64,000 bases of DNA from Brachypodium distachyon (lineage: Eukaryota; Streptophyta; Magnoliopsida; Poales; Poaceae). How positions within the stretch are numbered: the first letter of the stretch is position 1; every line of letters begins with the position of its first letter. The DNA lies in the NCBI RefSeq assembly GCF_000005505.3, contig NC_016131.3:23147501-23211500 (forward strand), in the 5' to 3' direction. This document shows positions 10,944-24,100 of the stretch, piece by piece. The position numbers and the translations under genes were made by a program. Below the pieces are notes generated by a model, which was not told where the DNA came from, did no database searches, and worked only from the letters and a program-made list of their open reading frames with translations.

Positions 10944-11931
10944 AATGAAACAACTTTCATGGAACAAATGCTCATTACGATGATTTCTTAAGACAAGATT
11001 TTAACCAAGAATGATAAGAAATTTTCCCATAAATAAATAAAAAATAATTAATATATTAGTTATTCACCATAAATCTTTGGAATCGAAAATTTCTTCAAAT
11101 ACGAACTTAACGGTATGTTTTTATGACATATAACTATATTCTTAATTGGATAAATAATGTCTCGAAATGCATGTGTGTCTTATTGACTCAGAAGAACTAA
11201 GCACTTCTCCACAATCTAATTTAACCACTTTAAATTCCTTGAAAAAATATAATAAAATGGCACCAAAACAAACGTGGACGGACGTTAGGTATTGTAGTGG
11301 ACTCAATAATCCCATTCCTCTCATCCTATTTTCCTATTGTAATATGTTGTCAACAAAGGCTTTCATGCTTTCTTGTATATTTTTACATTGTAAAATAAGT
11401 TCAACACAAGGCAGTTCGACAATCGCAAACCTGGTTTTAACGGTACGGTGAGTCAAGCCTACGTTAATGAGCTGACACAACCGATTATATTTTGTTATTG
11501 ATAGCAGTGTAGCAAAGCATGGATAGACAAAGTATGAGTAACCACTTATTTTCTTTGTTATGAATAAACACTTGTATAGAACATAAATGTCGCTCATTTT
11601 GTACTAAGTTAGTACAAATTTTATATTAAATGAGCTATATTTTTTATGGATCCTAGTATGTAAAACTAAATTGAAATGAACTGTACGAGAATTTGGCCAA
11701 AATAATCAGCGGAAAGGTTAAAAGGAATAATGAATACGCATAAGAAGAGAGGAAAAGTAAAGTAAAACGGGAGAGTCGAAATGCGCTGTTTTACTACTAG
11801 CGCAGATTCGCAGGTTGCCTGACGCGTATGGTTTCTTCGTTCTCGCTGTTGGCCTCTCCCCGCGAAGCACCGCGTGACTCGACAGCGCCGGCGGCAAGGG
11901 AATAAGCCCGTCAAATCTTCGGTTTGGGGCG

Positions 11932-14900
11932 ATGGAGAAGATGAAGGGGTTGCTGAAGCCGAGGGCAACGCCGCAGCAGCAGCTGCGCGAGTGGCAGCGC
12001 CGCCTCCGCAACGAGTGCCGCGTCCTCGACCGCCAGATCCGAGGTTCCTCGTCCCCTCATCTCCCCCTTTTTCCCTTTCCGGCGAAGCGATTTGCGGCCA
12101 AGTCTTGTCTTGGTCTTCCCCTGGGCTCGTCGGCGGAGCCGCGGAGTATAATCTAATCAATTGAGGCCTGGGGCGCTTAAGCTGATCGGGCTTTCATGAA
12201 TTGATGGTTGGAGTTTGTCCACATGCAGTGTTGTTGCATATTTCTTCTGCTGATTTGTTTTTCCTTTCCTTTTCCTACCGTAGATGTGCAGAGGGAGGAG
12301 AAGAATGTAGAGAAAGCCATCAGGGAGGCTGCTAAGCGCAACGACATGGGATCCGCAAAGGTGTGCTTATTTTTAATATTGTTGCTTTGTGTAAGCATAT
12401 CTGTGTTTGTTCACCTTTTGCTTGATCATTGAGAACATTAGAGAATCATAGATTTACATTTGGAACAATTCAGTTCCTTCTGCATTGCTTGTTGAATTCT
12501 GTCAGTAAATGCATGTTCAATGGTTGCTTTGTGTTCAGTTCATCGAGTTCCATGATGTGCTTTACTCAAATACTTTGCTTTTGCTTAGGAACATTGAACC
12601 TAGTAGGGGAATGCTTGCATGAAAAATGAAAATGTTAACCTTTGTATAACTCATGGCAAGCTATCCTATATGCACTGCATGGATAGTAGTTCTTGGTATA
12701 GAACTTTGACCTAACAGGAGTCGTAAGACCTCTATTCTGTTGACACATACCGCGAGGTGCCTTAACATATATGACTCCCAATTACCCCATCTATAGGGCC
12801 TCTTTGATTCACAAAACTCCAAAATCATACGATTGCAACCTCATGCCCTTTTGAGTCTTATAATCTTATTGAGAGGTTTGCTTGCACCATAGGGATGTTA
12901 CCAAGAGGTCTTAGTCAATGGGAATTTTCATATGAAATAGAGTTCAAAAGAGACCACAGGAAAAATTGCTATTAATTCCAACCCTGCAAATCAAACAACC
13001 CACGTACTGATAGTTCCCAATACTTCAATCCTAAAAACGATCCTATGAAAATCCTTTGAATCAAAGAGGCCCTAAATATTGTATCCAATGCACTCGTGCC
13101 ACATCTTTTTTGTTTACGCCACCAATTAAACCATCAGATCCAGGCACATAGCAATGTGAGTAAGGTCCTCTTTCTTCTTGATTCTAGTGGTTATTTGGTG
13201 TTTTCAATTCTCTTGTTCTTCCACCAAGCACCAAATTTATCGTTCGCCATACTTGTTGAATACAGTATTTATAGGACAGTTTTGATGGTACTATCTAAAT
13301 TGGTATTTGGCGGCATACATCCATTTTCGTCTGACTATATTGGTGGTACACTTGAGCACCTGATGCGCATGCATGGACGTAGTGTTTCTTGAAACATATA
13401 CAAGTTTAAGGATTTAAGTGCCACATTTGTGCAATTTTTGGGACCTCGGTCAAAACATTAGAGATTTAACTACCAGATTGTGCAAGTTTTGGGACCTGAG
13501 GTTCAATATACTTGATTTAAACAGCAGTTGTTACCAATGCAGGGTGCATTCTATAGTCGAAGTGTAGTTCAGTCTAGTTATCTACTTCACACCTTAATTA
13601 TACATGTTCATCTGACTATGCTAAACAAAATCACTTTTTTATTCTAATATTCTTATAAAATATTATGAAACATGTGTGTATACATCTGTAACCCAAAAGT
13701 AAAGAGTCAATCCTATTTAAGTGAGGGAATCTACTTCTTTAATCTTGGTGAGCTATAGTGGCTTGTTTATATTGATAAACTTGACAATGATGCACTAATA
13801 AATATACTTGTTATAGTATTGATGTTGGCATTTCGTTTAATGGTTAAGATTTGTAGATGCAAGCTGTGGACCACTTGTCCTGCTAAACTGCATAATTAGT
13901 ACACAGATGCCCGCAAATGTCCATACTCCACATTCAGCCATTACAACTTTATGGAGGACAATTTTGGTGATTAGAATGCTCATCTCATAACTCATGTTCT
14001 AATTCGCATCTCTATAAATCCTATCTGTTTTAGTCATTTACATTTTATCTTTCAACTTTCAGCAGGCATAATTCAATGACAAGTTTCTCATGTCATTTCA
14101 TTTTTATGTGTTAGGCTCTTGCGAAGGAACTTGTGAGATCAAGACGGGCTGTTAATCGTCTTTATGAAAACAAAGCTCAACTAAATTCTGTATCAATGCA
14201 TCTTGGAGAAATTGTTGGTATGATCCTTTCTTGTTTTCCTTTTATGAACTCTTTGGTGTTGGGCATCTGAGGCCATTAATTGGTAGACACCCTTTAGATT
14301 ATGGAAGAAAACATCTATTAGCTCATCTTCAATGTTGCATCCTGAAGTTTGCCGTAGCTGCAGGCATTTAGCCTCATACCAGTACAAAACTTATGTTTCT
14401 TGTATGCACCACTTTCCTTTGGGCACACAGATACTGGAAATCACTGAATTTGTATATGCCATCTAAGACACTGACATGTGGGTCCATGCCCTGTAACAGT
14501 TCTCTCAGTAGTCTGTATTTGGTTTTGAATGTATGTCTTTAGTTTTCGTTAATGAAGCACCTATGAACATACAAAATAGTATTTCGTTCCTTCATTAGCA
14601 TTTTTAAGGCCATGATGTAGTGCTCAGTTTGTTTATACTTCTCTGTTATAATTAATAACTTCTGTTTATGCAAATTTCAGCAACTGCAAGAACAGTAGGT
14701 CATTTGTCAAAAAGTGCTGAAGTTATGAAAATTGTTAATAATCTAATGAAAGCTCCAGAATTGGCTACCACGATGCAAGAATTTAGCAAAGAAATGACGA
14801 AGGTAACCTGCTACATGTATTTATCATTGGTTAGATACTTACTACATTTCGTTTACACTGTTCAAAGATATTAAATCCATCATTGACATTGATATGTCAC

Positions 14901-15521
14901 TGTATTCACAGAACTGTAACGAGGTTGATCATTGGGACATCTGATCTAATACTGCTAACTTTGTATGCCTACAACTCTAGGCAGGTGTAATGGAAGAGAT
15001 GATGAATGATGCAGTTGATTCAGCTTTGGACTCTGAGGACATGGAAGAGGAAATTGAAGAGGAGGTTGACAAGGTTCTTGCCTCAGTGGCAGGGGAAACT
15101 GCCTCACAGCTACCAGATGCTGCCAGGACACCTAAGGTTAAGCAAGCATCAACGAGCAGGGTTCCAGAAGAGGTAGATGCTTCATCGCTTGTGTTTTTGT
15201 TCGCATGTCGTTTATTGCGTTCAGCTGTGCAAAAGAGAAATGAGCTATGGATTTTAAGAAAATATTGCCTGGAAAATTGCTTGTGTGATAGACCACAACA
15301 TCCTAATCCAACTTCTCAGCAATGTACTACAATCAATGGATTATTAATACTATAGTAGCAAGCTTTTATCTTGTTCAACTGAAGTGTGATTTTGCTGTAA
15401 TAATTTTATATTTAAGGGAATCTATGCCTTTTTTCAGCGTCAAGCTGTTGCCGAGGGTGCTGATGACGATGAGGAGGATCTGGAGGAGATCAGGGCACGA
15501 CTTGCTAAAGTGAGGTCTTAA
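11932..15521 (+). CDS. VPS24: VPS24/CHMP3 homolog, ESCRT-III subunit
   Basis: Six coding exons: 11932-12043, 12284-12360, 14115-14217, 14681-14802, 14981-15172 and 15438-15521. All have GT-AG borders and consistent phases and give 229 residues, the length I recall for plant VPS24. Exon 1 encodes MEKMKGLLKPRATPQQQLRE, the basic N-terminal helix of Snf7-family proteins. Exons 2-4 give the helical core (EKAIREAAKRNDMGSAKALA, RSRRAVNRLYENKAQLNSVS). Exon 5 is acidic (SEDMEEEIEEEVDKVL). Exon 6 ends with a MIM1-like motif (EEDLEEIRARLAKVRS), which binds the VPS4 MIT domain. The protein acts at endosomes with VPS2 to cap Snf7 filaments during multivesicular body formation. Intron 2 is long (1.75 kb) and holds a MITE. 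No lesions seen, so it is probably functional. Confidence 0.93.
12796..13072. mobile_element. MITE in VPS24 intron 2
   Basis: Termini GGGCCTCTTTGATTCA and GAATCAAAGAGGCCC form a clean inverted repeat of about 15 bp, flanked by TA. About 277 bp, no coding capacity. Family uncertain (Tourist-like or hAT-like). Confidence 0.7.
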
Positions 15522-15866
15522 ACTAGGGGAGTTCATAGCTTTCGACATAACACCAGACCCTTCTATGCATTGGGTTGATAACAGTGTAGATTTTTCTCAC
15601 TTGAATCCTTTTTGAACCAGCAATGTGTTGTTGTATAGTATATATAAGGCTGTGTGACGGTGAAAATATGCGTGGTTCTTGATTTGTCTCTCGTCTGATA
15701 GAGTACATAGCATTGGTTCACACAAAAATTGAATAATCTCCCATTGAATAATGCTACTGGTGGCTCTATCAACTCAAGTATGTTATGTGTACAGAAACTG
15801 TACACACAAGATATTGTTCTGCTTGAGTGAGTGATTCCTGAGCTGACAAGATCCAGCTGTGGTTTA

Positions 15867-15980
15867 CTCCCTCCGTTCCAAATGTAAGACGTATTTTGTT
15901 TTACGTTTGACCAACAATTAATAGACCCCCCATTCCGAATGCAAGATGTATTTTGTTTTTTATGTTTGGCTACCAATAAC
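15867..15980. mobile_element. Truncated Stowaway-like MITE with duplicated arm
   Basis: TA-CTCCCTCCGTTCCAAATG starts the element. A second, similar arm (CCCCCCATTCCGAATGCAAG, then ATGTATTTTGTTTTTTATG) follows 60 bp later in the same orientation. No right terminus is visible before the next MITE at 16048. It lies just 3' of VPS24, overlapping its likely 3' flank. Confidence 0.5.
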
Positions 15981-16047
15981 TCTATTAATTAATTTGTAAT
16001 CTATGTGACATAAAATTGGTATCACTAGATTCGTACTACTAAAAGTA

Positions 16048-16192
16048 TTCCCTCCGATAACATAATAAGTGTCTCATATTTAATACAAATATGTTGACGA
16101 AAAACTTGTCTTGACAAAATAAAATTCATCAGGTATAAATACTTGTCGTGGTTTGCACTAAAATCACGACAAGTATTTAGAAACGGAGGGAG
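16048..16192. mobile_element. Stowaway MITE
   Basis: Left end TATTCCCTCCGATAACATAA, right end TATTTAGAAACGGAGGGAGTA, TA on both sides. The GTGGTTTGCACTAAAATC interior is flanked by ACTTGTCGTG and CACGACAAGT inverted words. Confidence 0.75.
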
Positions 16193-16526
16193 TACAAAAC
16201 AAATAAATACTAGAGGATACCCCGCGCGTTGCTGTGGAAATAGCCAATGCATACCGGGCGTATTTTAGGGAGAGACGTTGCGAATAACAAATTAAAATAT
16301 GAATTTGAGAGTCATGGATGAGGAAATATCTAAAATGAAAATAGAAAGCCTATAGAATTGAAGTATCAACAAAGAACTTAAATCCTGAATGCAATTACAA
16401 TAATGTCATGTCCAGAAATGAGGACCAAGGATAATAATTATTGGTAAAAATATGGGCAAACAAACCAAATCAATTTGCTGCTCTCCGACCTGATCTTTTT
16501 GGTGGACAAACCCTGTAAAAAATATA

Positions 16527-16640
16527 CTCCCTCCGTCCCATATTAAGTGATTCAAATTTGTCAAAATATGAATGTATCTATGCCTAAAGAATGTGTAGAT
16601 ACATTTAATAGGAAGTCACTTAATATGGGACAGAGAGAGT
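16527..16640. mobile_element. Stowaway MITE
   Basis: TA-CTCCCTCCGTCCCATATT at the left and AATATGGGACAGAGAGAG at the right. The interior has TCAAATTTGTC and ATGTATCTATGCCTAAAG words shared with the copy at 20432. The following 16.64-17.9 kb contains no gene I can support. Confidence 0.75.
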
Positions 16641-17877
16641 GGAAAAATATACCAAGAGAAAACAAAACTGCAGAATGCAAAAATCACGTACAACACGTGG
16701 GTGTTCCTCCTCTCCGGAGGCTACCGCTGCAGCTACAGGTCAGGTGGGCATTATATCTGAAAACCAAACTCCTGAACCAAAATAACTGGAACCAAATCCT
16801 ATTAGACCCAAACAGTTTTTTCCGATTGAAAAGCAGAATTTACTTCAGGCAATTTGGATCTTGCACTTGGATACGCGGACTAACGGCAAAAAAGAAGCCA
16901 ATACCCTACGTATGCACACCTATGGCCTGACACTGCAGGCCCAATAGCCCACCCAATAAAAGAAAAAAAACCTTGAGGCCTTAACCCTACGGGCTACCAT
17001 CCCCCGATGCCTTGATCGACGAATTCACGATTTCACAAACCATCTCTTCTCGTCTGGCCATCTTCCAGGATTCACTTCTCTCTCATGCTCTTGTATGCCG
17101 ATTCCAAAAATACCTAGCCGCCACACCGCCTGTTCCTCCAAGCTCTGGGAGCGGACGCTATGGTGCCTCCTCGGCGGGGCGCCCAGATCCCCGCGCTTCG
17201 TCCCGTCGGCGCGTCGGCCTGAGCAGGAGGGGGGGAGCAGCCCTACAATGCATTCTTGATGGAGGACCTCGGCGTCGTGTTGGGGACGGGGGCGAGCGGC
17301 GCTGTAGGTGAGGTGGTGGTATCTAAGAGGGTCGGAGACAGGCAGGGAGCCACTGGTGGCCAGAACAGAGGCGGAGGATGACGGCATGGCCTGTGGAAAA
17401 GTCAACAGGGATGGTGAAATCGACATCATGGTGGAGGCGGAGGCGAGGGCTTACAAAAGGTCATAAGAGGTGAAACCGCTGACAATTTTTCCATTTTGCT
17501 CGGCTCAATTAATCTCATCCTTTCGACTCGCACAATAATTTTCCTAATTTTCATCTTCTTCCGCTGCCTCTATCGATTCCGGCCCACTAAGCATTGGCTC
17601 GTCCATCCTACACATGTGACGGGCGGGCGATCGTGAACGAACGCAACGGGCGGGGACTGGCGCACAGTTCGATGCGGGAGTGCGGACGCAACGGCGGATC
17701 GCTCGCGGGCCGACACGGGAATGCAATTCAGGGAATCTGGAAATTAGGTAGTGGGTTTCCTCTGCTTAAATATAGAGGATTAGAAGGTTGGATGAATGCT
17801 GACATGGAAAATTAGAAGGTGGAGTGAACGCTGACGTGGATAGGCTGCATGTGCAGTTTGCTAAATTAACTGCACTT

Positions 17878-18402
17878 AGTGGGATTCAACTTTATAAAGT
17901 TTATAGATGTATATATCATAATGGATTTAACAAATTATTTTTAAGATATATTAATTAAAAAAATTAGGCACGCAGATATCTGTAGATTTTTCTATATACT
18001 TGGTTAAACTTTATTTTTTCAAAAACACAGTACAAACACAGACGCTCACAACACACGCGTACACTCACCCCTATGAACGCACACACGCACACCCTACCTC
18101 TATGAGCACATTTGAAGACTGAACTGGAAGATCTTGAGAGATTGATGAAGTCACCGTAGGTGCCTCGCTGTTGATGGGTTCGTCACCTACCACTGAAAGA
18201 ATAGCGCCGGATAAATCCTAAAATAATCCAGGGAAATGTGACACCCATGTCAAGACTAGAACTTGAATCTGAGTGGGTTGATTACATCACAAGGAACCAA
18301 ACCACTTGAGCAAGGCTCGGTTCACTACTTGGTTAACTTTAAGAAGTATGAATTAAATTTTAAAACAAAGCTAAACATGCTATAAAAAGGAATGAAAGGA
18401 GT
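17878..18402. mobile_element. Stowaway-like MITE relic split by a SINE
   Basis: AGTGGGATTCAACTTTATAA at the left and AAAAAGGAATGAAAGGAGTA at the right resemble the larger Stowaway family. The middle is interrupted by the SINE at 18013-18326. Left and right parts join smoothly across ACTTGGTTAA. Confidence 0.5.
18013..18326 (-). mobile_element. tRNA-derived SINE with target-site duplication
   Basis: Read on the minus strand, the element starts near AGTGAACCGAGCCTTGCTCA and has a B-box-like stretch (GATTCAAGTTCTAGTCTTGA). It ends in a GTGTGTTGTGAGCG... tail followed by GTTTTTGAAAAAATAAA. It is bounded by ACTTGGTTAAACTTT (17998-18012) and ACTTGGTTAACTTT (18327-18340), a near-perfect 14-15-bp target duplication. 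About 314 bp, which fits a grass SINE of the OsSN/Poaceae SINE type. The polymerase III promoter class is known for the family; the exact family name is inferred. Confidence 0.72.
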
Positions 18403-18508
18403 ATCTTCTAAGAAGTTGAGATTAATATACAAGTGGATAGCACAAGCCTTCTCCTACCTCTTCGATCGAAAGGGAGGGAATGGAAGGAGGTAGGAGAGAA
18501 GGGAGGTA

Positions 18509-18590
18509 CTTCCTCCATCCCATAATTGTTGTCGCTGTTTTAGTATAAATTTAAAATAAAACAACGACAAGAATCATAGTACGGTGGGAG
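18509..18590. mobile_element. Stowaway MITE
   Basis: TA-CTTCCTCCATCCCATAATT on the left, ATCATAGTACGGTGGGAG-TA on the right. The interior GTCGCTGTTTTAGTATAAAT and AAAACAACGAC are inverted, the same family as 26006 and 44234. 82 bp. Confidence 0.72.
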
Positions 18591-19835
18591 TAGGAAAAAA
18601 GCTTGAGTGGGAAAGTCAAGAAAAATGAAAGTCCACATGTACAAGTGCATCTCAACAAATCGTTACCATGGTCATTACTTAGCAGAGAGAGAATATCTTA
18701 ATTTATTCACAGTAAAAAAAGTAACATGTGATTATGAGAAGGTGGAGCCCACAAGATGAGCTTTTAAGTAAGAGGTTTTTAGTGGGTAACCATTATTTCT
18801 TTCTCATTCATATTCTCTTCTCCACATGACCTAAATGTTTATGTGTCGTGCTTATAGTAATTGCATTGAGGAATTGTTGGAGATGCCTTTAGATCAGAGC
18901 TAGCAATGTTTGATTTTATTTATGACGTAGAAATTGAAAACATCGCACACTACCTTTCCTTTTACACTAAACAAATAGACAAATTGAATAAAATGCACCA
19001 CCAGTCATCTAACTTTGTGCTGACCGTTCAATTTTTGTCCTCGTACTCTCAAAACGCTCATCCAGGCCACTCACTACCTTACCCTCCTCCAGTCCCTCCT
19101 CCTTCTCGCGTCCCCATCCTCACCTTTCCCACCACCGTCGTTGCTGAATCGCCGCCGTCAAGCCTTGCCCCTCTCCAAGCGTCGTTCCTCATCCTCCTGC
19201 TCTCGTCCCCATCTGTCGCCTCGCTGCCTCGGGCAGGTCGCCACTGTCTCCCTCTTTCCCTCCCCAACCAGCATGCACCGCCTTGCAGCCCCATGAACCG
19301 CCTCTCGCCGGGAACTCATAGGTCCAGATCGTCTTCGTGCGGAAGAGATGGAGCGCCGCCGTCGTTGCTTGGATTTGTTGGAGGGGCGAGGCATCTCCGA
19401 TACCGCCACTATCCTCCTTCCCGACCTCCGATGCGGCCGTCCTCCTTCTGTTGCCCAGTGGACCTTCCGGATCTCCCAACCCCCGTCACGGTCCTTCCCG
19501 ATCACCAGTGCTGCCTCGCCGTCGGTCCTCCACGGTTGTGCTCAGCAGTCACCGCTCTGGGCATTGAGAGTATAGGATTTCTGTCTCCCGCAACTTTGTT
19601 ATTTATTGAACTATTAATACTCACGTGCTCATGGTTATATGATGCATGGAATATATAGTTGTTGGAACGTACTTAAATACACTTATGTGTTTAAAGGAAG
19701 CTGGTGATTATTAATGAAATACAATATATCCTGTATGAATATTGGAAAGACTGTCCGGGCATGTTGATAATCGGAAGGAGCTAGGTCATTGGTTTGATTA
19801 CAGTCCTAATGTCGACCTAACATGATTAGTAGAAT

Positions 19836-19930
19836 TTAAACATGATCCTGGCGCATTGCTCACAAGTGCGTGTTTCGAGGACTTAAACATGATCATGACG
19901 CATTGCTCACAAGTGCGTGTTGCAAGGACT
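19836..19930. repeat. Tandem duplication, 47-bp unit
   Basis: TTAAACATGATCCTGGCGCA ... GAGGAC (19836-19882) is followed directly by TTAAACATGATCATGACGCA ... AAGGACT (19883-19930). About 90 percent identical by eye. Confidence 0.75.
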
Positions 19931-20431
19931 CACATATAGTTCCTAACTGATGAACTATATCGTGGTTGGTAGTTTAATCTGAACTCTATTTCTGAAAACT
20001 AGTTTAAATCTGAGAATTTAAAACTAGAACTCTTATCTGTAGATGCAGTATAAGAAGATTCTTACCTCCTAGCCTCAGATTGTGGAATTGTAAGCCGCAC
20101 AACGTAAAAGCGCAGAGAAATAAGGTGTGGACCACCAAAATTTCCAACAGAGAGAGCTCGCTGATGCGCCGTGCTCGTTGCTGGCACTCACTGTTTTGCA
20201 GTTTAATTGCAGTGAGTTGCTGCCATTGGACCGCCGTGCGCTGCCGTCCCGTGTGAGCCACCCCCCATAGCCGTTGCCGACATTGTCTATGTCTGGCTCG
20301 TCGCGGCCCACCAAACCGTGGTCGCCACGGGAGGCCGCCCCCCGCCCCCTGATGCAAGCTAGCCACCCACGCGCGCTGTGCCCTTGGACATTGTTGGGGA
20401 TGTCAATGGGGAGATGCTACTTGATTAATTA

Positions 20432-20553
20432 CTCGCTCCGTCCCATATTAAGTGACTTTTTATTATATGTATCTTGACACTTTTTAGGCATAGATACATA
20501 CATATTTAGACAAATTTGAGTCACTTAGTATGATTAGTATGAGACGGAGGGAG
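20432..20553. mobile_element. Stowaway MITE nested in the 19-20.9 kb transposon
   Basis: TA-CTCGCTCCGTCCCATATT on the left and GTATGAGACGGAGGGAG-TA on the right, 122 bp. Shares AAGTGACTTTTT and GACAAATTTGAGTCACTTAG arms with the copy at 16527. Confidence 0.78.
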
Positions 20554-21162
20554 TACTTTATTGCAAGAATGGGAAGTTAATCGAGAGAGAGGGTACTGCC
20601 TCTGTCTCCATGGACATTGCCGACGCAAGAGTAGCCTGGATGGGGAGCAGCCATTTCTGTACGAGTACGAGCGAAGAAGAGGATACGGGTAGGAAATGTC
20701 ACACCGGTAAGAGATGAGGGTCTTTTTGGAAAAAATGTGTCCTGTTTAGTGGTACAATTACATGCCATGTAATCAAAATACGTATGTTTTGAACCGTATT
20801 TTAATAGTGATCTAGAGGAGCGTTTTTTTAAGTACAAGGACTAGACCGAACGGTCAACAGAAGTTAGATGATTAAAGGACGCAATGACCTCCACGTGGAT
20901 GGCCCACAACCCTCGCGCGTGTCCTATGAGGGCAAAAGAGGACTTCAGTTGACTCCATGACAGGTGGGACCCACATGACAGTAGTAGGCTAAAAAAAGAT
21001 AAAGATCTAGTGGTAACTGATGTCCTTAGTTTCGTGCACGATTTGGTCGCTGTGCGTGATGAACGGTAATGGGAAGCCTTTTTTCGTGTCAAAAACTGCT
21101 CTGCTCCCGAAGTCTTCCCTCTTCGGTTCGCTTCCCGTCCCGTCGGTTCAGCTCGCAGTACC

Positions 21163-24100
21163 ATGGCGCCCACTGGTCAGTGTCAAGCCCTCTTGCTCCT
21201 GCTCCTCGCTGCTGCCGCCGCCGTCTCGGCGGTGGACGAGGCCTTCCTCCGCCACCCCTCCTTCGCCTCCTCCGCGCGGCCCCTCGCCCAGAAGACCCCC
21301 CGCTCCGCCGGCGCAGAACTCATCCGCGCCCTCAACCTCCACCCTCGGGACTCTCTGCCCCGCCGCTCCGGCAGCGGCGATGCCCTCCCGGCTGGAACCC
21401 TTGTGGAGAGGCCCATCCACCTCGCGTCCCTGGTGGCCGGGACCGACGACGCCGGCGACACGTCGGTGAGCAACCTCGGCCACCACGCCGGGTACTACCG
21501 CCTCGCCAACACCCATGACGCCAGGTGAGCTCACCTCCTTCCGTTCTCCGTTTTATAGCAAGGATCCGCTGCCTTGACATCTGCCATTTCTGCGCACGTA
21601 TCTATCTTCTCTGTGTAGGTTGTTCTACTTCTTCTTCGAGTCCAGGCGCCACAAGAAGGAGGATCCCGTGGTGATCTGGCTCACGGGTGGGCCCGGCTGC
21701 AGCAGCGAGCTCGCGCTCTTCTACGAGAATGGCCCCTTTCACATTGCAGACAACATGTCGCTCCTCTGGAATGATTTTGGCTGGGACAAGGTATATAATC
21801 ATCCTAGCCATATTTTTCTGAAGGGGTGTATTTTGATATTGTTTTCTACTTCTTTGGTTCAGAACTCTGCATAACATTCTTCCTGTTTGGGTATTGGATG
21901 CTGCAGGAATCCAACCTTATCTATGTTGATCAGCCAACTGGGACTGGGTTCAGCTACAGCTCTGATTCGCGTGATACCCGCCATAATGAAGCGAGCGTTA
22001 GCAATGACCTGTATGAATTCCTGCAGGTAATAGTTGTTCCTAATTGGGACATGTTGCATCTGAAGTTACACGCTCAGTTAAATGTGGAATTGTAATGATT
22101 TGGCCTGCATATGTAGTAGGAATCTATGCATAATATGTTTAACCTTGATGCACCGAGTTGCAATGCTTGTCAATATAACATGGGTGTTTCTTATTGTGTC
22201 AACAAGGTTAATGCAATAGTTGAGGTAAAACAGAGTTATTACCCCTAGTCTTGAGTTAAAATCTAGATGCAAATGTGGCCTTTTGTTTTGTTCTCATAAG
22301 TTCCTTGCATCTTATTCTATGCAACTTTGACAGGCCTTTTTCAAGGAGCACCTGGAGTATGCTGAAAATGATTTTTATATAACTGGGGAATCATATGCTG
22401 GGCACTACATTCCTGCCTTTGCAACTCGTGTGCACCAGGGTAACAAGAAGAAACAGGGCATTCACATCAATTTGAAGGTTTTAGTTTTCTCATTCTGGAT
22501 GTATCAATATTGTTTTCTGTTATAAAAGGGTTTTCGTTGTTTGTAATCTGCTCTATTTTATTTTTCAGGGTTTTGCAATTGGCAATGGACTAACAGATCC
22601 AGCGATACAGTATAAGGCATACACTGATTATGCATTGGATATGGGCTTAATCACACAATCAGAATTTAACAAGATTAATAAAATAGTTCCTACTTGTGAA
22701 TTTGCTATCAAGCTTTGTGGTAATTCTTGGACCCATCGTTAAATATCTCAACATTGATAGTCAGTTTGGCCTGTTGGACTTGCATAGTATCAACAATATT
22801 TATTGTTATTCAGAAGTGTGTCAGCCCTGCTCTGCTGCTCTATAATATGTGTATATTGAACTTAATTTTATCTTCTGCTTCAGGTACCTCTGGCACTGTA
22901 TCTTGCTTTGCCGCATATGTTGTTTGCAATACAATATTCAGTTCCATCAGGTTGATAATCGGGAGCAAAAATGTAGGGTGGTATGCAAATCTTATTTGTT
23001 TCTTCCCCATTTTTGGAAATGTTCTGACTACTCATCTCATATTTGCAGTATTATGACATCAGGAAGCCATGTGTGGGGAGCCTATGCTATGATTTCTCTA
23101 ATTTGGAAAAGTTTCTCAATCTGAAATCTGTCAGACAGAGCCTGGGAGTTGGAGACATAGAGTTTGTTTCATGCAGCCCGACTGTCTACCAGGCTATGCT
23201 CTTAGATTGGATGAGGAACCTTGAAGTTGGAATCCCTGAACTCCTTGAGAGCGACATCAAAGTGCTGATTTATGCTGGAGAGTATGATCTCATATGCAAT
23301 TGGCTAGGTGAGTGTGTTACAACTTACAATTGCAAACTCTGAGAACCATATGCTATTATTTACCTCTGTTTCGATCTTACTTTACACTGAAAATCATAAT
23401 ACTGTGTTTTGTCTTCTGATATGTGCTTTCTAACTTGGTTTCTGCAAGAGATACTTGAGAAAATGTAACACACTTTAACACCTAGGACAGTAACCTGAAT
23501 CTTCATTTTGTTCTGTGGTATTAAATTGTGGTGAAAGCACTCTTTTCAGACATGGATAATTGACCCAGTTGAGGTCTTCTATACTCGTCTAATCCCAGAA
23601 AGGGAGAAAGTCTAGTTTTTATCCTTTTCATGTTGGCTTGTACATAACGGCGAAATGTATGGCCATTGGATAAAATAAGTAATGACAATCTACTGGCCAA
23701 GATGTTTTTCATTAGGGCTTATTTGGTGTTGATGTATTTTTTAGTCACTAGTGTTGGTATTTGAGGGTTTTGGGTGTTCACCCAAAACTCTCAAAAACCC
23801 GAACTAGTGTTTTTCTAGTATGAGAAGTGTTTTAGTTTGTGTTTTGTGGAGAAAACTAGGGATAATCCCCTCTAAACCCTTTCTACCAAACAACCATTTG
23901 GGATTTCTAGTGTTTTTCATTTTGGAGTGGATAATACCCTTGAAAACACCCCAAAAACGCTAGTACCAACAAGGCCTTACTGGTTCTCCTGATTGTAGTT
24001 GTGATTTTCCTGATGTGGATACATAATCTATTTGTGATTTCGGCAGGAAACTCAAGATGGGTAAACTCTATGGAATGGTCTGGAAAGAAAGCATTTGTGT

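Larger units (their letters stand above)
19003..20875. mobile_element. DNA transposon with 57-bp TIRs, possibly a Pack-MULE
   Basis: Left end 19003-19059 (AGTCATCTAACTTTGTGCTG ... CTCTCAAAACGCTC) and right end 20818-20875 (GAGCGTTTTTTTAAGTACAA ... AGTTAGATGATT) are inverted repeats with scattered mismatches. The 1.76-kb interior contains a GC-rich proline-rich block at 19.08-19.57 kb (open on both strands but with no recognisable domain), a tandem repeat at 19.84 kb and a nested Stowaway MITE at 20432. No transposase is visible, so it is non-autonomous. A GC-rich block inside TIRs is the usual look of a Pack-MULE carrying captured gene fragments. A 9-bp target duplication could not be confirmed. 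Confidence 0.55.

Noticed and set aside
17012..17429. Overlapping ORFs of 99 and 134 codons on opposite strands
   Set aside because: Neither has a domain, a splice context or homology that I can recognise; GC-driven open frames.
18906..19658. 250-codon proline/serine-rich ORF
   Set aside because: Low-complexity GC-rich frame beginning outside and ending inside a TIR-bounded element, open in other frames too. No domain or splice support, so treated as transposon cargo.
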